Below, one piece after another: positions 9,891-18,764 of a stretch of DNA of 64,000 nt. Below the pieces are notes generated by a model, which did not search any database, was not told where the DNA came from, and saw nothing but the letters and a program-made list of their open reading frames with translations. Both the position numbers and the translations under genes were made by a program. Positions within the stretch are counted from its first letter, which is position 1. Each line of letters starts with the position of its first letter. The DNA comes from JAFAGX01 sp035623335 (GTDB lineage Bacteria; Acidobacteriota; Terriglobia; Terriglobales; Acidobacteriaceae), in NCBI GenBank assembly GCA_035623335.1, contig DASPTQ010000166.1:45550-109549 (forward strand), read 5' to 3'.

Positions 9891-10301
9891 ATGAAAGAGC
9901 CGCGGCTTTCCAAAGCCGAGACCCGCATTTTGGAGCAGTACTGGAAACTCGGGACTGCGTCGGTGCGCGAGATCCTGGAAAGTTTGCCTGAGGATGAACG
10001 CGTTGCTTACACAACTGTGCAGACGCTCGTCTACAGGCTGGAGGCAAAGGGCGCGCTGCGAAAAGTAAAGAAGATCGGCAATGCCCAGCTCTTTCAGCCA
10101 TCCCTCAGTAAAAGCCAACATCGCAGCCGGCTGGTTCACGATCTGCTCGATCTGTTCGGCGGCTCGCCGCGTTTGCTCGTCTCCAATTTGGTCGAGAATG
10201 GTGCGCTTACGTTACGCGACCTGAAGGCGTTGCAGAGTGCGGCCCGCACGGACAAGAGCGGTGACAAGAACGGCCGCAATCGCGGAGGCAAACGTGCATG
10301 A
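9891..10301 (+). CDS. BlaI/MecI/CopY-type transcriptional repressor
   Basis: The 136-residue protein starts at an ATG preceded by GGTAGGAG at 9880-9888. It has a winged-helix domain at about residues 5-75. The segments LSKAETRILEQYWKLG, SVREILESLP and YTTVQTLVYRLEAKGAL match the BlaI/MecI DNA-binding family. The C-terminal part (about 80-125) would form the dimerisation helices cleaved by a BlaR1-type peptidase. The 3' end overlaps the next gene by 8 bases, so the repressor and sensor peptidase are co-translated. Repeated TGTAGTA half-sites before this gene and before the hydrolase suggest autoregulation and a small regulon. Confidence 0.9.
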   Translation: MKEPRLSKAETRILEQYWKLGTASVREILESLPEDERVAYTTVQTLVYRLEAKGALRKVKKIGNAQLFQPSLSKSQHRSRLVHDLLDLFGGSPRLLVSNLVENGALTLRDLKALQSAARTDKSGDKNGRNRGGKRA

Positions 10302-11223
10302 ACATATCGCACGCGCGATGTACTACTTCAGCGTTCACCTGCTGTTTGCCTCGATTGTCGGGTCGGCAGCGTGGGGACTGACATCCATCCTGCGCGCAAG
10401 CGCCAGCACGAAATATTGGATCTGGGTGGCGACCGCATTCAATTTCGCTGTCCCTTTCGGAGCACTGATCGATAAGCTTTGGGCCCCGCACTTGATGTGG
10501 GCTCGACCGCTCGGTGCTATTGGCGGGCCGGTATGGGATATGACAGAAGGCCGGACGGCCGTGGTTCTTGGCTCGATCTGGATGATCGGCGCTTTCTCAA
10601 TGCTTAGTCGATTGATGTTGCGTATACGGAGTGAGTGTCGCGAGGCGAAAGCGCCAGCCCGGTTGAGTGATCCTGCCCAGACGTGTCATTTCCTAGCCAA
10701 TGGCATTCCGGTGAGCTTCGGCGACGGGCATCCGAGTCCCGTAGTTCGTGGAGTCCTTTATCCTCGCATCCTGCTTCCCATCGGCATCGATCGGTTGCTC
10801 AATCAAAGTGAAGTCGAAGCCGTTCTGATTCACGAACTAGCCCATGCAAGACGACGTGATAATCTGATCCGTTTGTTCTATGAGGTTTCTTTGTGCGCCC
10901 TATGGTTCCACCCGCTCATCTGGCTCGCCGGCGCGCGGATTGCACTCTATCGCGAGCTCTCTTGCGATGATTCTGTCATCAGGCGCGCCCATGGACCGGC
11001 ACTGGTTTCAGCGCTGGCCAAACTTGCAATTCCCGAAGATGCGGGATTTCTGCAAGCAGCAGCCTCATCGCATCTGAGCCATCGCCTGACCCGCCTGACC
11101 GAACCACCAGAGCCACACCGCGCAGCTACCCTTCTACTGGCGTCGCTGTTCGTTACTGTCGTCGTAGCAGGTGTCTTTGGAACTGTCGCTCATACCGCTT
11201 GCTGTTTCGTCCTGAGACATTGA
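10294..11223 (+). CDS. BlaR1-like M56 membrane metallopeptidase
   Basis: The 309-residue membrane protein carries the zinc motif HELAH in VLIHELAHARRRDNL near residue 190, and a second catalytic segment, LSCDDSVI, follows the third membrane helix. N-terminal helices are at about 6-24, 36-58 and 84-102, and a last helix lies near the C-terminus. I chose the GTG at 10294 because GGAGG at 10282-10286 precedes it. A longer ATG start at 10237 lies inside blaI. Unlike BlaR1 there is no large C-terminal penicillin-binding sensor domain, so the inducing signal is unknown. Its likely substrate is the BlaI-type repressor encoded just upstream. Confidence 0.85.
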   Translation: MHEHIARAMYYFSVHLLFASIVGSAAWGLTSILRASASTKYWIWVATAFNFAVPFGALIDKLWAPHLMWARPLGAIGGPVWDMTEGRTAVVLGSIWMIGAFSMLSRLMLRIRSECREAKAPARLSDPAQTCHFLANGIPVSFGDGHPSPVVRGVLYPRILLPIGIDRLLNQSEVEAVLIHELAHARRRDNLIRLFYEVSLCALWFHPLIWLAGARIALYRELSCDDSVIRRAHGPALVSALAKLAIPEDAGFLQAAASSHLSHRLTRLTEPPEPHRAATLLLASLFVTVVVAGVFGTVAHTACCFVLRH

Positions 11224-11290
11224 CCACTCGGTAATCCCCAAGACAAGGCTGCTCACCAACGGCTCGCTCCTCCGTCTAAGTCGCAAGCTA

Positions 11291-11331
11291 TACGTTTACT
11301 GTAGTAGCATAGACGTATTATGTAGTAGATA
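11291..11331 (+). promoter_or_regulatory. Two TGTAGTAG half-sites, candidate BlaI-type operator
   Basis: TGTAGTAGCAT at 11300-11310 is identical to the 11-mer before blaI. A second copy, TGTAGTAGATA, follows at 11321-11331, spaced 21 bases (two helical turns) from the first. They lie about 110-140 bases before the hydrolase ATG. The sharing implies that the BlaI-type repressor controls the hydrolase gene. Confidence 0.5.
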
Positions 11332-11437
11332 GCTCTGATGCAAAGACTACAGATAGACCTGGTTTCGTATTGAGGGTGCGTGGGGTTTCCGCCAGCTGCC
11401 CAACAACCCAGACGTTCCAATTGAGGAGAGCCACTCC

Positions 11438-12723
11438 ATGAAGCCCATTCGAATCCTCGTTAGGTTGGCAGTAGTCATCTTTGCCGGAACCGCCTTGGGA
11501 CAGGGCAAAAACACTGGCGCTGTCGCGAGCACGCCTCAGCCACCGCCCGCTGTCCGCGTGGTGGCCCTGAAGACGCCCGATGGTGTCACGCTGAAGACCA
11601 GCTATTTCGAGGCGGCAAAGCCTGGTCCGGGTGTGTTACTTTTTCACCAGAGCAACCGCACGCGTCAGTCCTGGAACAATGTCGCCGTGCAACTGGCGTC
11701 GGCCGGCATCAACACGCTCAGCATCGATGTGCGCGGCTATGGGGAAAGCGGCGGCAAGAAAGAAGCGAGAGAACTGTACCAGGACGGCGATCTGGACGCG
11801 GCGTTCGAATATCTGGTTTCTCAGCCCGGCGTGCAGCGCGATGTAATCGGCGCGGGAGGAGCCGGATGGCTGGGTGTGGACAATTCCGTCGAAGCGGCAC
11901 GCCGTCATGCCGAAGTGAAATCGCTCGTACTAATGTCGGGAGAAACGTTACTACCTCAACTACGATTTCTGCGGCAGGCATGGCAATTGCCCGGGTTGTT
12001 CGTCGTGTCCGATGATGACGAATACCCACCAACGGTAGAGGCGATGGAGTGGCTCTACGACTGCTCCTCCAGCCCGCAAAAACAGTTCATCCATTACCTC
12101 GGGCCGAGAGCGCCGTGGCTGTGGTACGAGACCTCCGATGCAAGCAAAGTCCCTGCGACCGGAAGTCATGGAACTGATTTGTTCCAACGCCATCCGGAGT
12201 TGCCTGCCATCATCGTCGATTGGTTTGTCACCACGCTGCTCCGAACACCGGGCCATGCCCCAGCCGATACCGTGGCCTCAGCCGTAATCCTGAATGAAAT
12301 TGAGATGCCCGGCGGAGTCGCCCAGGTCACACGGCAATTGATGGAAGCCCGGCGCAAAGACCCTGAGGTGCAGTTGTGGCCAGAAGTCAACGTAGACATC
12401 ATCGGCGAGGATCACATGCGCTTAGCCGATGCCGAGAAGAAAGCCGGCCAACTGCAGGAGGCCGAAATGGAGATGAGAGTCGGCATTGAGATCTTCAGCT
12501 CAACCTGCTCGCTTATCCAGATTCGGCCGACGCGCACGCTAACCTTGCGGACGCCTATCTGGCAGACGGACAGAAAGACCTCGCCCGCGAGTATGCCGAG
12601 AAAGCCTTGGCTATGATCGATTCCCACAAGGCGCCTTTATCTTCCTGGTCCGACACCAGGCAGAGGCGAACTGAAGTTCGTAACGATGTTCAGGATGTAC
12701 TCAAGAAACTGGGAGCGACCTAG
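11438..12723 (+). pseudogene. Secreted alpha/beta-hydrolase fold protein with C-terminal TPR-like end, frameshifted
   Basis: From the ATG at 11438 (ribosome binding site TTGAGGAG at 11420-11427) the frame runs to 12616. It has a signal peptide (to about residue 23), then an alpha/beta-hydrolase domain (VLLFHQSNRTRQSW, DVRGYGESGG). The usual nucleophile elbow GxSxG is not present; the equivalent segment reads GAGGAGWLGVD. Near 12493-12496 the sequence leaves its coding frame. The other frame continues with AYPDSADAHANLADAYLADG and ends at a stop at 12721-12723 after a TPR-like helix pair. One base appears missing, from real decay or an assembly error. If intact, the protein would have about 428 residues. 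Confidence 0.7.
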
Positions 12724-12917
12724 GCTCCGACGGGCCGGAAGATCAACCCGGACCAACTGGTGTTGGCCGAAGGACGGCCGGATGTCAGGGTTGCGTGGCT
12801 ATCAGGCAATGGACCGAGATTGTGATGCGGAAACCTGTACAAACGCGCCCACGCACGGCAATGCCGTGGCAGACAAGGCCCTCTTATGCGAAAGGCTTTC
12901 CGGGTGAAAGGAGAGCG

Positions 12918-13679
12918 CTAAGGCCGTAGCGAAAAGACATTCCCGCCGCGTGGCAGCAACTTTCCGGTGAATGCATTTGTGAAGCGCACTCGAACCAGCC
13001 ATACAATCAGCAAAACCAGTGGGAGTATGGTGAGAATTAAATACAACCCGGTGCTAAATAGAGCCGGGGATAGGTGTTGCCCGACTCCCACTGCCGAAAG
13101 CAATCTACGTGGCCGGTTTGAGGGTCCCAGAAAAAAGGACCCTGCTGCGATGAACAGCCCAAAGCACATCCGCCAGAGATGCCGCGAGATACGCTTTGCT
13201 CCCAGAACACCACCGCGCATAAGCATGCGAACGTCTCCCGCCGCGGCAAGCAGACAGATGGAACCCATGAAAAAAGCCATCCCAACTGGAACTCCGTCTT
13301 GTGAACTTGCCCCGCTACGGACCACCTTAATACCATTCATCCAGGTGAGGATGCCGAGCGCCAAGGGAATCAGCAGCACAACCCAATCCATGCGGCTCGT
13401 TTCCCCCTCTCTGCGCCTCGCGGTGAGCCACGCCGTTCCGATCAGATAGATGGTTATGATTCCACCGCCGATGTTGTTTGGTTGATGCCTCACGATTGCC
13501 AGGTACACTGCGCCGACAGCCATGGTCAGCATGGATGACACAAAGAGTTGTCCAGCCAGGGCATGGCGGGGGGAACCTTTACGGAAAGACAATGCGGCGG
13601 TGCCGGAAAGCAGACCTAAGGTCCCAGCGCAAATATGAATAAGCAGTATGGGCGAATAGGACATCGAGGTGTCTACCAT
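12918..13679 (-). CDS. Multi-pass membrane protein, DUF2306-like
   Basis: The 253-residue protein has about seven hydrophobic segments (around residues 8-28, 45-62, 72-87, 100-115, 133-150, 165-185 and 208-230). The N-terminal half (LLIHICAGTLGLLSGTAALSF, RHALAGQLF) resembles the DUF2306-type integral membrane proteins, whose function is unknown. No catalytic motif is visible. It is transcribed divergently from the VOC-family gene at 13750, with only 70 bases between the starts. Confidence 0.65.
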   Translation of the reverse strand: MVDTSMSYSPILLIHICAGTLGLLSGTAALSFRKGSPRHALAGQLFVSSMLTMAVGAVYLAIVRHQPNNIGGGIITIYLIGTAWLTARRREGETSRMDWVVLLIPLALGILTWMNGIKVVRSGASSQDGVPVGMAFFMGSICLLAAAGDVRMLMRGGVLGAKRISRHLWRMCFGLFIAAGSFFLGPSNRPRRLLSAVGVGQHLSPALFSTGLYLILTILPLVLLIVWLVRVRFTNAFTGKLLPRGGNVFSLRP

Positions 13680-13749
13680 TGGAATATACGCGAATCGGAT
13701 CCCCCGTGTTCATCGTGCGGCGGCTGCCGGGCTAGGCTACACTTGCTCC

Positions 13750-14142
13750 ATGATCCGTCAGATCGCGCCTCAGTTCTTCACCGCGGACATTCCGGGAACA
13801 GTCGCCTATTACCAGGACAAGCTTGGCTTCGAATGTCTTGGGATGTGGCAGGATCCGCCGGTCTACGCCATCGTGGCGCGCGACCAGCACGCGATTCACT
13901 TCCGCTGCGCGGCGCTGCCCACAGCTAATCCGGACAAATACGAAGACGAACTGCTCGACGCATACCTTTACATCGAAAATGCAGACACGCTTTATGCCGA
14001 GTACGCCGCCAAGGGCGTGGAGTTCACGCGAGAACTCGCCAACACGCCATGGCGCTCGCGAGAGTTCGTAGTGAAGGATTGCGACGGCCGTCTGCTGGCC
14101 TTCGGTGCGAACATGGAGTCGGTTTCTTCGTCCGGTACGTAA
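13750..14142 (+). CDS. VOC-family (glyoxalase/bleomycin-resistance/dioxygenase fold) protein
   Basis: The 130-residue protein begins with QIAPQFFTADIPGTVAYYQD, the usual first beta-alpha-beta unit of the vicinal oxygen chelate fold. The second unit (about 70-125) ends in WRSREFVVKDCDGRLLAFG. Candidate metal residues are in HFRC and near the final strand. Such proteins may be lyases, dioxygenases or antibiotic-binding proteins, and the sequence does not decide between them. I chose the ATG at 13750 because the fold starts immediately after it; a longer frame from 13669 adds unconserved residues. Confidence 0.8.
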   Translation: MIRQIAPQFFTADIPGTVAYYQDKLGFECLGMWQDPPVYAIVARDQHAIHFRCAALPTANPDKYEDELLDAYLYIENADTLYAEYAAKGVEFTRELANTPWRSREFVVKDCDGRLLAFGANMESVSSSGT

Positions 14143-14270
14143 AACAACGATGCAGATCAGTTTCTGCCCGGTCGGGTGCTAGGTACTCCGTACTTGCACG
14201 GACGATTGAAGGGCCAACCGGAAGTTACGGCGAGAGCGAACAAACCGACTGGGGTCGATTGAGATAGGAT

Positions 14271-15197
14271 CTAGACTCCAATGACTCCTACTAATTCCCG
14301 TACGGCTTCGGCGCTGCGGTTGAGTTGTTCCTGTTCATCCGGGTTGAGCCTGATTTCGATAATCTCCTCGATGCCCCTCGCCCCTAACTTGACCGGTACA
14401 CCCACGTAAAGGCCCTTGATTCCGTATTCCCCCTGAAGATAGGCAGCACAGGGCATGATTTTCATCTTGTCTTTCAGAATCGCGTCCACCATCTCGGTGA
14501 CCGCCGCCGACGGTGCATAATACGCGCTGCCGCTTTTCAAATGCTTCACAATTTCCGCACCGCCATCGCGAGTACGCTGAACAATTCGTGCAATGGTGGG
14601 CGCATCCATCAGCTCGGTGATCGGAATACCAGCCACTGTGGAATACCTGGGCAGCGGGACCATGGTGTCACCGTGTCCGCCAAGCACAAATGCCGTCACA
14701 TTCTCCACGCTCACCTTCAATTGCTGCGCGATGAAAGTGCGGAAACGTGCGGAGTCGAGCACGCCCGCCATGCCGATCACCCGTTCGCGGGGGAATCCAC
14801 TCAGCTTATAGGCGGCCTGCGCCATGGCATCGAGCGGATTGGACACGATGATCAGAATGCAATTGGGCGAGAACTGCACCACCCTCGATACCACATCTTT
14901 GATGATTTTGTAATTCGTCTGGAGCAGGTCGTCCCGGCTCATGCCGGGCTTGCGGGGCACGCCAGCGGTGACCACCACGATATCGGAATTGGCGGTGTCG
15001 GCGTAGTCCTGCGTTCCCATCACATGGCAGTCCCGCTTCTCGATGGGCATCGCTTGCAGCAAGTCCAGGCCTTTGCCCTGCGGGATCCCCTCGATGATAT
15101 CGATGAGAACGATATCGGCGAGTTCTTTAGCAGCGATCCAATGGGCCGCTGTGGCCCCCACGTTTCCTGAGCCTACAACCGTGACTTTCTGGCGCAT
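14271..15197 (-). CDS. mdh: Malate dehydrogenase (LDH-like type)
   Basis: The 308-residue NAD-dependent enzyme interconverts malate and oxaloacetate in the TCA cycle. The Rossmann loop VVGSGNVGATAAHW is at residues 6-19. The active-site loop GVPRKPGMSRDDLL (about 79-92) has the two Arg residues that select malate over lactate. VSNPLDAMA contains the substrate-contact Asn, and GGHGDTMVPL carries the catalytic His. Length matches the [LDH-like] MDH family found in many non-proteobacteria. It lies 60 bases downstream of icd on the same strand, so the two are probably co-transcribed. Confidence 0.96.
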   Translation of the reverse strand: MRQKVTVVGSGNVGATAAHWIAAKELADIVLIDIIEGIPQGKGLDLLQAMPIEKRDCHVMGTQDYADTANSDIVVVTAGVPRKPGMSRDDLLQTNYKIIKDVVSRVVQFSPNCILIIVSNPLDAMAQAAYKLSGFPRERVIGMAGVLDSARFRTFIAQQLKVSVENVTAFVLGGHGDTMVPLPRYSTVAGIPITELMDAPTIARIVQRTRDGGAEIVKHLKSGSAYYAPSAAVTEMVDAILKDKMKIMPCAAYLQGEYGIKGLYVGVPVKLGARGIEEIIEIRLNPDEQEQLNRSAEAVRELVGVIGV

Positions 15198-15257
15198 GAT
15201 GTCTTATCTCTCTCTTCTCGCGGCTGACGGAGACCGAGCGGCCGGAGAGAAGGTTGG

Positions 15258-16685
15258 TTAGGGTACAGCGCTGAGCACAGCGCTATGCATGTTCTGGATG
15301 ATAAACTCCGCGAATTCGCTGGTTCTCACCTTGGTAGCTCCCGGCATCAACCGCTCGAAGTCGTAGGTGACCCTCTTCTGCTCGATGGTGCGTTCCAAGC
15401 CGCGTTCGATCAGGTCGGCCGCCTCGCCCCAGCCGAGAAAGCGAAACATCATGACGCCGGAAAGAATTACCGATCCTGGATTGATCACATCCTTGTCGGC
15501 ATACTTCGGTGCGGTGCCGTGGGTAGCTTCGAAGACCGCGTAGCCGTCGCCGATGTTGGCACCCGGTGCGATGCCCAGGCCGCCTACCTGGGCGGCACAG
15601 GCGTCGGAAATGTAGTCGCCGTTCAGGTTGGGGGTGGCCAAAACGGAGTATTCATCGGCTCGGGTTACCACTTGCTGAAAAATCGAGTCGGCGATGCGGT
15701 CATTGACCATCAGTTTCTGCTTCCACGCGCCATGGCCATGGGTCGAGTAGATGGCAGTCAAAACCTCGCGGACCTCGTTGTAGACCGATTGCCGGAACTC
15801 GTCCGAGGCAAACTCCAGCCCGGGTTCGATAAGGTTGGCAATCTCCTCGGTTGTCACTTTGGGATTGCGATCCTTATTGTCGAGAATCCAGCTCTCGCGC
15901 TCGGTGACGACCTGCGAACGAAACTCTTGGGTGGCCAGTTCGTAACCCCATTTGCGGAACGCCCCTTCCGTGAACTTCTGGATATTACCCTTATGCACCA
16001 GGGTCACGGTCCTGCGGCCACTTCCGAGCGCAAATTGGATTGCCATGCGGACCAGGCGCTTGGTCCCGGTGATCGAGATCGGCTTGATACCAATCCCTGA
16101 GTCGAGGCGGATCTGCTTCTTGCCCCCTTTGAGCATGTCTCGGTTTAAGAACTCGATGACCTTAGCGGCCTCCGCCGTGCCTTGTTCCCACTCGATTCCA
16201 GCATATACATCTTCGGTGTTTTCGCGGTAGATCACCACATCCATGCGTTCCGGGTTCTTCACCGGGGAGGGAGTTCCTTTGTAATACTTGACCGGACGCA
16301 CGCAAGCGTAAAGATCGAGGATCTGCCGCAGGGCCACGTTCAGGGAGCGAATCCCGCCGCCGACCGGCGTGGTCAGAGGCCCCTTGATGGCGACGCGGAG
16401 CTCACGGATGGCAGCGATCGTGTCGTCGGGCAACCAGGTTTTGAACCTCGAGAATGCCTTTTCGCCCGCGAACACCTCATACCAGGCTACCCGGCGTTTG
16501 TCCCGGTAGGCCTTGCCGACGGCAGCGTCGAAGACCTGGACTGATGCCCTCCAGATATCACGGCCCGTGCCATCGCCCTCAATGAAGGGGATAATCGGGT
16601 TGTCGGGCACCTGGTAACGCCCGTTGTTGTAGCTGATCCTGGCGCCGCTCGTGGGCACCGGAATCCCATTGTAGGAACCCGCCAT
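15258..16685 (-). CDS. icd: Isocitrate dehydrogenase [NADP]
   Basis: The enzyme (475 residues from the chosen start) oxidatively decarboxylates isocitrate to 2-oxoglutarate. Motifs are in order: PFIEGDGTGRDIW near the N-terminus, the substrate-site helix SLNVALRQILDLYACVRPV, YRENTEDVYAGIEW, and DGYAVFEATHGTAPKYA with FLGWGEAADLIERGL near the end. The Ser in RSLNVALR is equivalent to the site phosphorylated by AceK in enterics. I placed the start at the ATG at 16685 because GGGAGG precedes it by 8 bases; the frame is open for another 32 unconserved codons upstream. mdh follows directly. Confidence 0.96.
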   Translation of the reverse strand: MAGSYNGIPVPTSGARISYNNGRYQVPDNPIIPFIEGDGTGRDIWRASVQVFDAAVGKAYRDKRRVAWYEVFAGEKAFSRFKTWLPDDTIAAIRELRVAIKGPLTTPVGGGIRSLNVALRQILDLYACVRPVKYYKGTPSPVKNPERMDVVIYRENTEDVYAGIEWEQGTAEAAKVIEFLNRDMLKGGKKQIRLDSGIGIKPISITGTKRLVRMAIQFALGSGRRTVTLVHKGNIQKFTEGAFRKWGYELATQEFRSQVVTERESWILDNKDRNPKVTTEEIANLIEPGLEFASDEFRQSVYNEVREVLTAIYSTHGHGAWKQKLMVNDRIADSIFQQVVTRADEYSVLATPNLNGDYISDACAAQVGGLGIAPGANIGDGYAVFEATHGTAPKYADKDVINPGSVILSGVMMFRFLGWGEAADLIERGLERTIEQKRVTYDFERLMPGATKVRTSEFAEFIIQNMHSAVLSAVP

Positions 16686-16919
16686 CTCAGACCCTCCCGG
16701 CCGGTAGGAAAGAAAGCACCAATTATAAAGGTTCTGATTTCCTTTTGTCGGTGCGCGGAGGCACCTGTACCGGGCCGACAATCGCCTGGGGAGCCAGGTC
16801 TCTTGTGCCTTACGCCTCTCCCTTTTGGGAACTACAGCCGCTGCTTACGCACTTCCTCAGGCAGGAGCGCTACCCGAGGTAACTCTCGAAAGCTCGCTCC
16901 CTGCCGTTACAATCTAGCG

Positions 16920-17426
16920 ATGCCCTCGGGCAGCCAACGCACGATCATTCCCGCAGTGCTGAGTGTCCTTTGCGCGGTGTCTTGCGCGGCCGGGCAGATC
17001 GCGATGTCACCCGGGTCGAGTAGCGCTGCCGGGGAGGGCGGGCCTGCCGCGGGAAGCGCGGTAAGCCCACTTCCTGCCATAGAACTTGAACCCCCGCCAG
17101 CCGCTCCGGTGCATGCTTTCTGGGATCGTACAAACCAGGGGCTGTTTGCGGGCATTGCTTTCACCCGCGGGATGGACTATGCCTCGACACGGAATATGCA
17201 AGCCCGCGGCCGCAAGGAAATACTGCTGCCTTCCGAGGTTGTGAACAATTCTGCGGCATTCGCCGGCCTGGAGGCGGCCGGAACCGCGACCTCGGTTGGG
17301 ATCTCCTATATCTTTCATCGGACCGGCCACCACAAGTTGGAGCGCTGGATGTCGATCGGTCACATCAGCGTGACCTCGTTCGGCGCGGTTCGCAACTATT
17401 GCCTGCAATCAAGGCACGTCCACTGA
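16920..17426 (+). CDS. Hypothetical secreted protein
   Basis: From the ATG at 16920 the protein has 168 residues with a signal peptide (hydrophobic core IIPAVLSVLCAVSCAAG, about residues 8-24). A Ser/Gly/Pro-rich linker follows, and then a folded part from about residue 65 (HAFWDRTNQGLFAGIAFTRG) with a second hydrophobic stretch around AAFAGLEAAGTATSVGISYIF. Similar short membrane-associated proteins are common in Acidobacteria, but I cannot name the family. No strong ribosome binding site is seen. Confidence 0.5.
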   Translation: MPSGSQRTIIPAVLSVLCAVSCAAGQIAMSPGSSSAAGEGGPAAGSAVSPLPAIELEPPPAAPVHAFWDRTNQGLFAGIAFTRGMDYASTRNMQARGRKEILLPSEVVNNSAAFAGLEAAGTATSVGISYIFHRTGHHKLERWMSIGHISVTSFGAVRNYCLQSRHVH

Positions 17427-17563
17427 TACCTCACTTCCTGTCGGCTGCTGTTGGTGACTTGTCTTTAGGACAGCCTGGGATCGACCGCGTATACTCGCAA
17501 ACAACGGATTTGGATGCTGAGCGACGGGACGTCGAGTTATCGTCCCGAGCGGAGGAGGAGCGC

Positions 17564-18085
17564 ATGTTCCAAAATCGTTTTCCGCCCTTGACGTTAGTTG
17601 CGCTGGCAGTCTTCTCATCCCTGGCTCTAGCCGAGAACAGTGCCGACCGTGTCCAGGTCGGTCGCGACCTGGTTGTCGAACCGGCTGAGAAAGTGGGGGA
17701 TGCTGTCTGTGTTGCCTGCTCGATCTACGTTCGCGGGCAGGTGGCGGGAGATGCCGTGGCAGTGGCAGGCAGGATCGTCCTCGAGCAGGGCGCCCAGGTT
17801 GCCGGAGACGTCACCGCCGTTCTAGGCGATGTCCGGCTCCAGAGTGGCACTCAGGTCGCGGGTGACGTGGTGGTTGTAGCCGGCATGGTTCGCCGAGATT
17901 CGCAATCCCAGATTGCGGGCCAGGTGACTTCACTCGGAGGCGCCGGGTGGATGGTGCTCGTCCTACTATTCCCCTTAATTGTTCTGGGTGGAATCGTGGC
18001 CTTGATCATCTGGCTGGTCCAGCGAAGCCGCAGGACGGTACCGGCAGCTGCCCATCCCGGCGGATCTAGCGGCCTCCCCTCGTGA
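17564..18085 (+). CDS. Secreted bactofilin-like / polymer-forming repeat protein with C-terminal membrane helix
   Basis: GGAGGAGGAG at 17551-17560 precedes the ATG. The 173-residue protein has a signal peptide (to about residue 25). A short parallel-beta region follows, with repeats of the type QVAGDVxAVxGxV (for example QVAGDVTAVLGDV and QVAGDVVVVAGMV). The end is a transmembrane helix MVLVLLFPLIVLGGIVALIIWL and a basic tail. The repeats recall bactofilin or polymer-forming cytoskeletal folds, here probably on the outer face of the inner membrane. Two cysteines (VCVACS) lie before the repeats. The function is unknown. Confidence 0.7.
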   Translation: MFQNRFPPLTLVALAVFSSLALAENSADRVQVGRDLVVEPAEKVGDAVCVACSIYVRGQVAGDAVAVAGRIVLEQGAQVAGDVTAVLGDVRLQSGTQVAGDVVVVAGMVRRDSQSQIAGQVTSLGGAGWMVLVLLFPLIVLGGIVALIIWLVQRSRRTVPAAAHPGGSSGLPS

Positions 18086-18098
18086 ACCTCCGTCTCGG

Positions 18099-18665
18099 CT
18101 ACCACCTGCGCGTTCCGAAGTACTTGCGTACCCCGAACGCGTTATACCTCCCCCAGGGCCCATTGTTTCCCAGGTCTGCGGTACCAAGATTCCGATCCCT
18201 TGCGCCGAGGCGATCGAACAGGAAATGTTGGGTGACGCGGAATTCGAATCCTTTGCCAAGATAGACACCCAGACCCCAGGAGTGCGAAATCCCAATCGCG
18301 TCGAACGACCATGTGTAGAGAGTCTGAGGAATGTTCTTGCCAAATAGAAAATAGGGTTCGCCGAAGAGCATAAAACGGCGGAGCTGACCTCGGCCGAAGG
18401 GGCGCACCTCCAAGAGCCCGGAGATCATGTAGCGAGCAAACATGCTGCAGGGAGCATTGACCCCGCCATAATCGCCGGCATTCGAGGCGCACAAATTAGG
18501 ATCAATTTCGTTGTGAGGCGGAGCCAGATCGAATTCCACGTGACCCCAAAACGTGTCCCGGGGAAAGAAGAATCGATCGCTGGCTTGGGTCACGGACTGA
18601 TTCTGTGCCGCTAACGGAGCACATAGGATGAGACAGATACCTGCCCACACGAGCAGCTGCTTCAT
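18099..18665 (-). CDS. Hypothetical secreted protein, possible outer-membrane beta-barrel
   Basis: The 188-residue protein has a signal peptide (MKQLLVWAGICLILCAPLAAQ). Alternating hydrophobic/polar strands in its mature part (RRFMLFGEPYFLFG, IGISHSWGLGVYLG, FEFRVTQHFLFDRLG) and a C-terminus ending in FGVRKYFGTRRW suggest a small outer-membrane barrel, but I recognise no family. It converges with the bactofilin-like gene and lies upstream of nothing on its strand. Confidence 0.6.
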   Translation of the reverse strand: MKQLLVWAGICLILCAPLAAQNQSVTQASDRFFFPRDTFWGHVEFDLAPPHNEIDPNLCASNAGDYGGVNAPCSMFARYMISGLLEVRPFGRGQLRRFMLFGEPYFLFGKNIPQTLYTWSFDAIGISHSWGLGVYLGKGFEFRVTQHFLFDRLGARDRNLGTADLGNNGPWGRYNAFGVRKYFGTRRW

Positions 18666-18764
18666 TCGGGCCTCCCCTTGATTGGGTCCTGGTGTTGGAA
18701 CTCGGGCAAGGCATTGTACTCGAAGAGGTGGGCACTCCGATGCGCAGGCTGGTCGCGAGCAGGT

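Noticed and set aside
12686..12907. 73-codon frame after the hydrolase
   Set aside because: Overlaps the real continuation of the frameshifted hydrolase in another frame and has no start signal.
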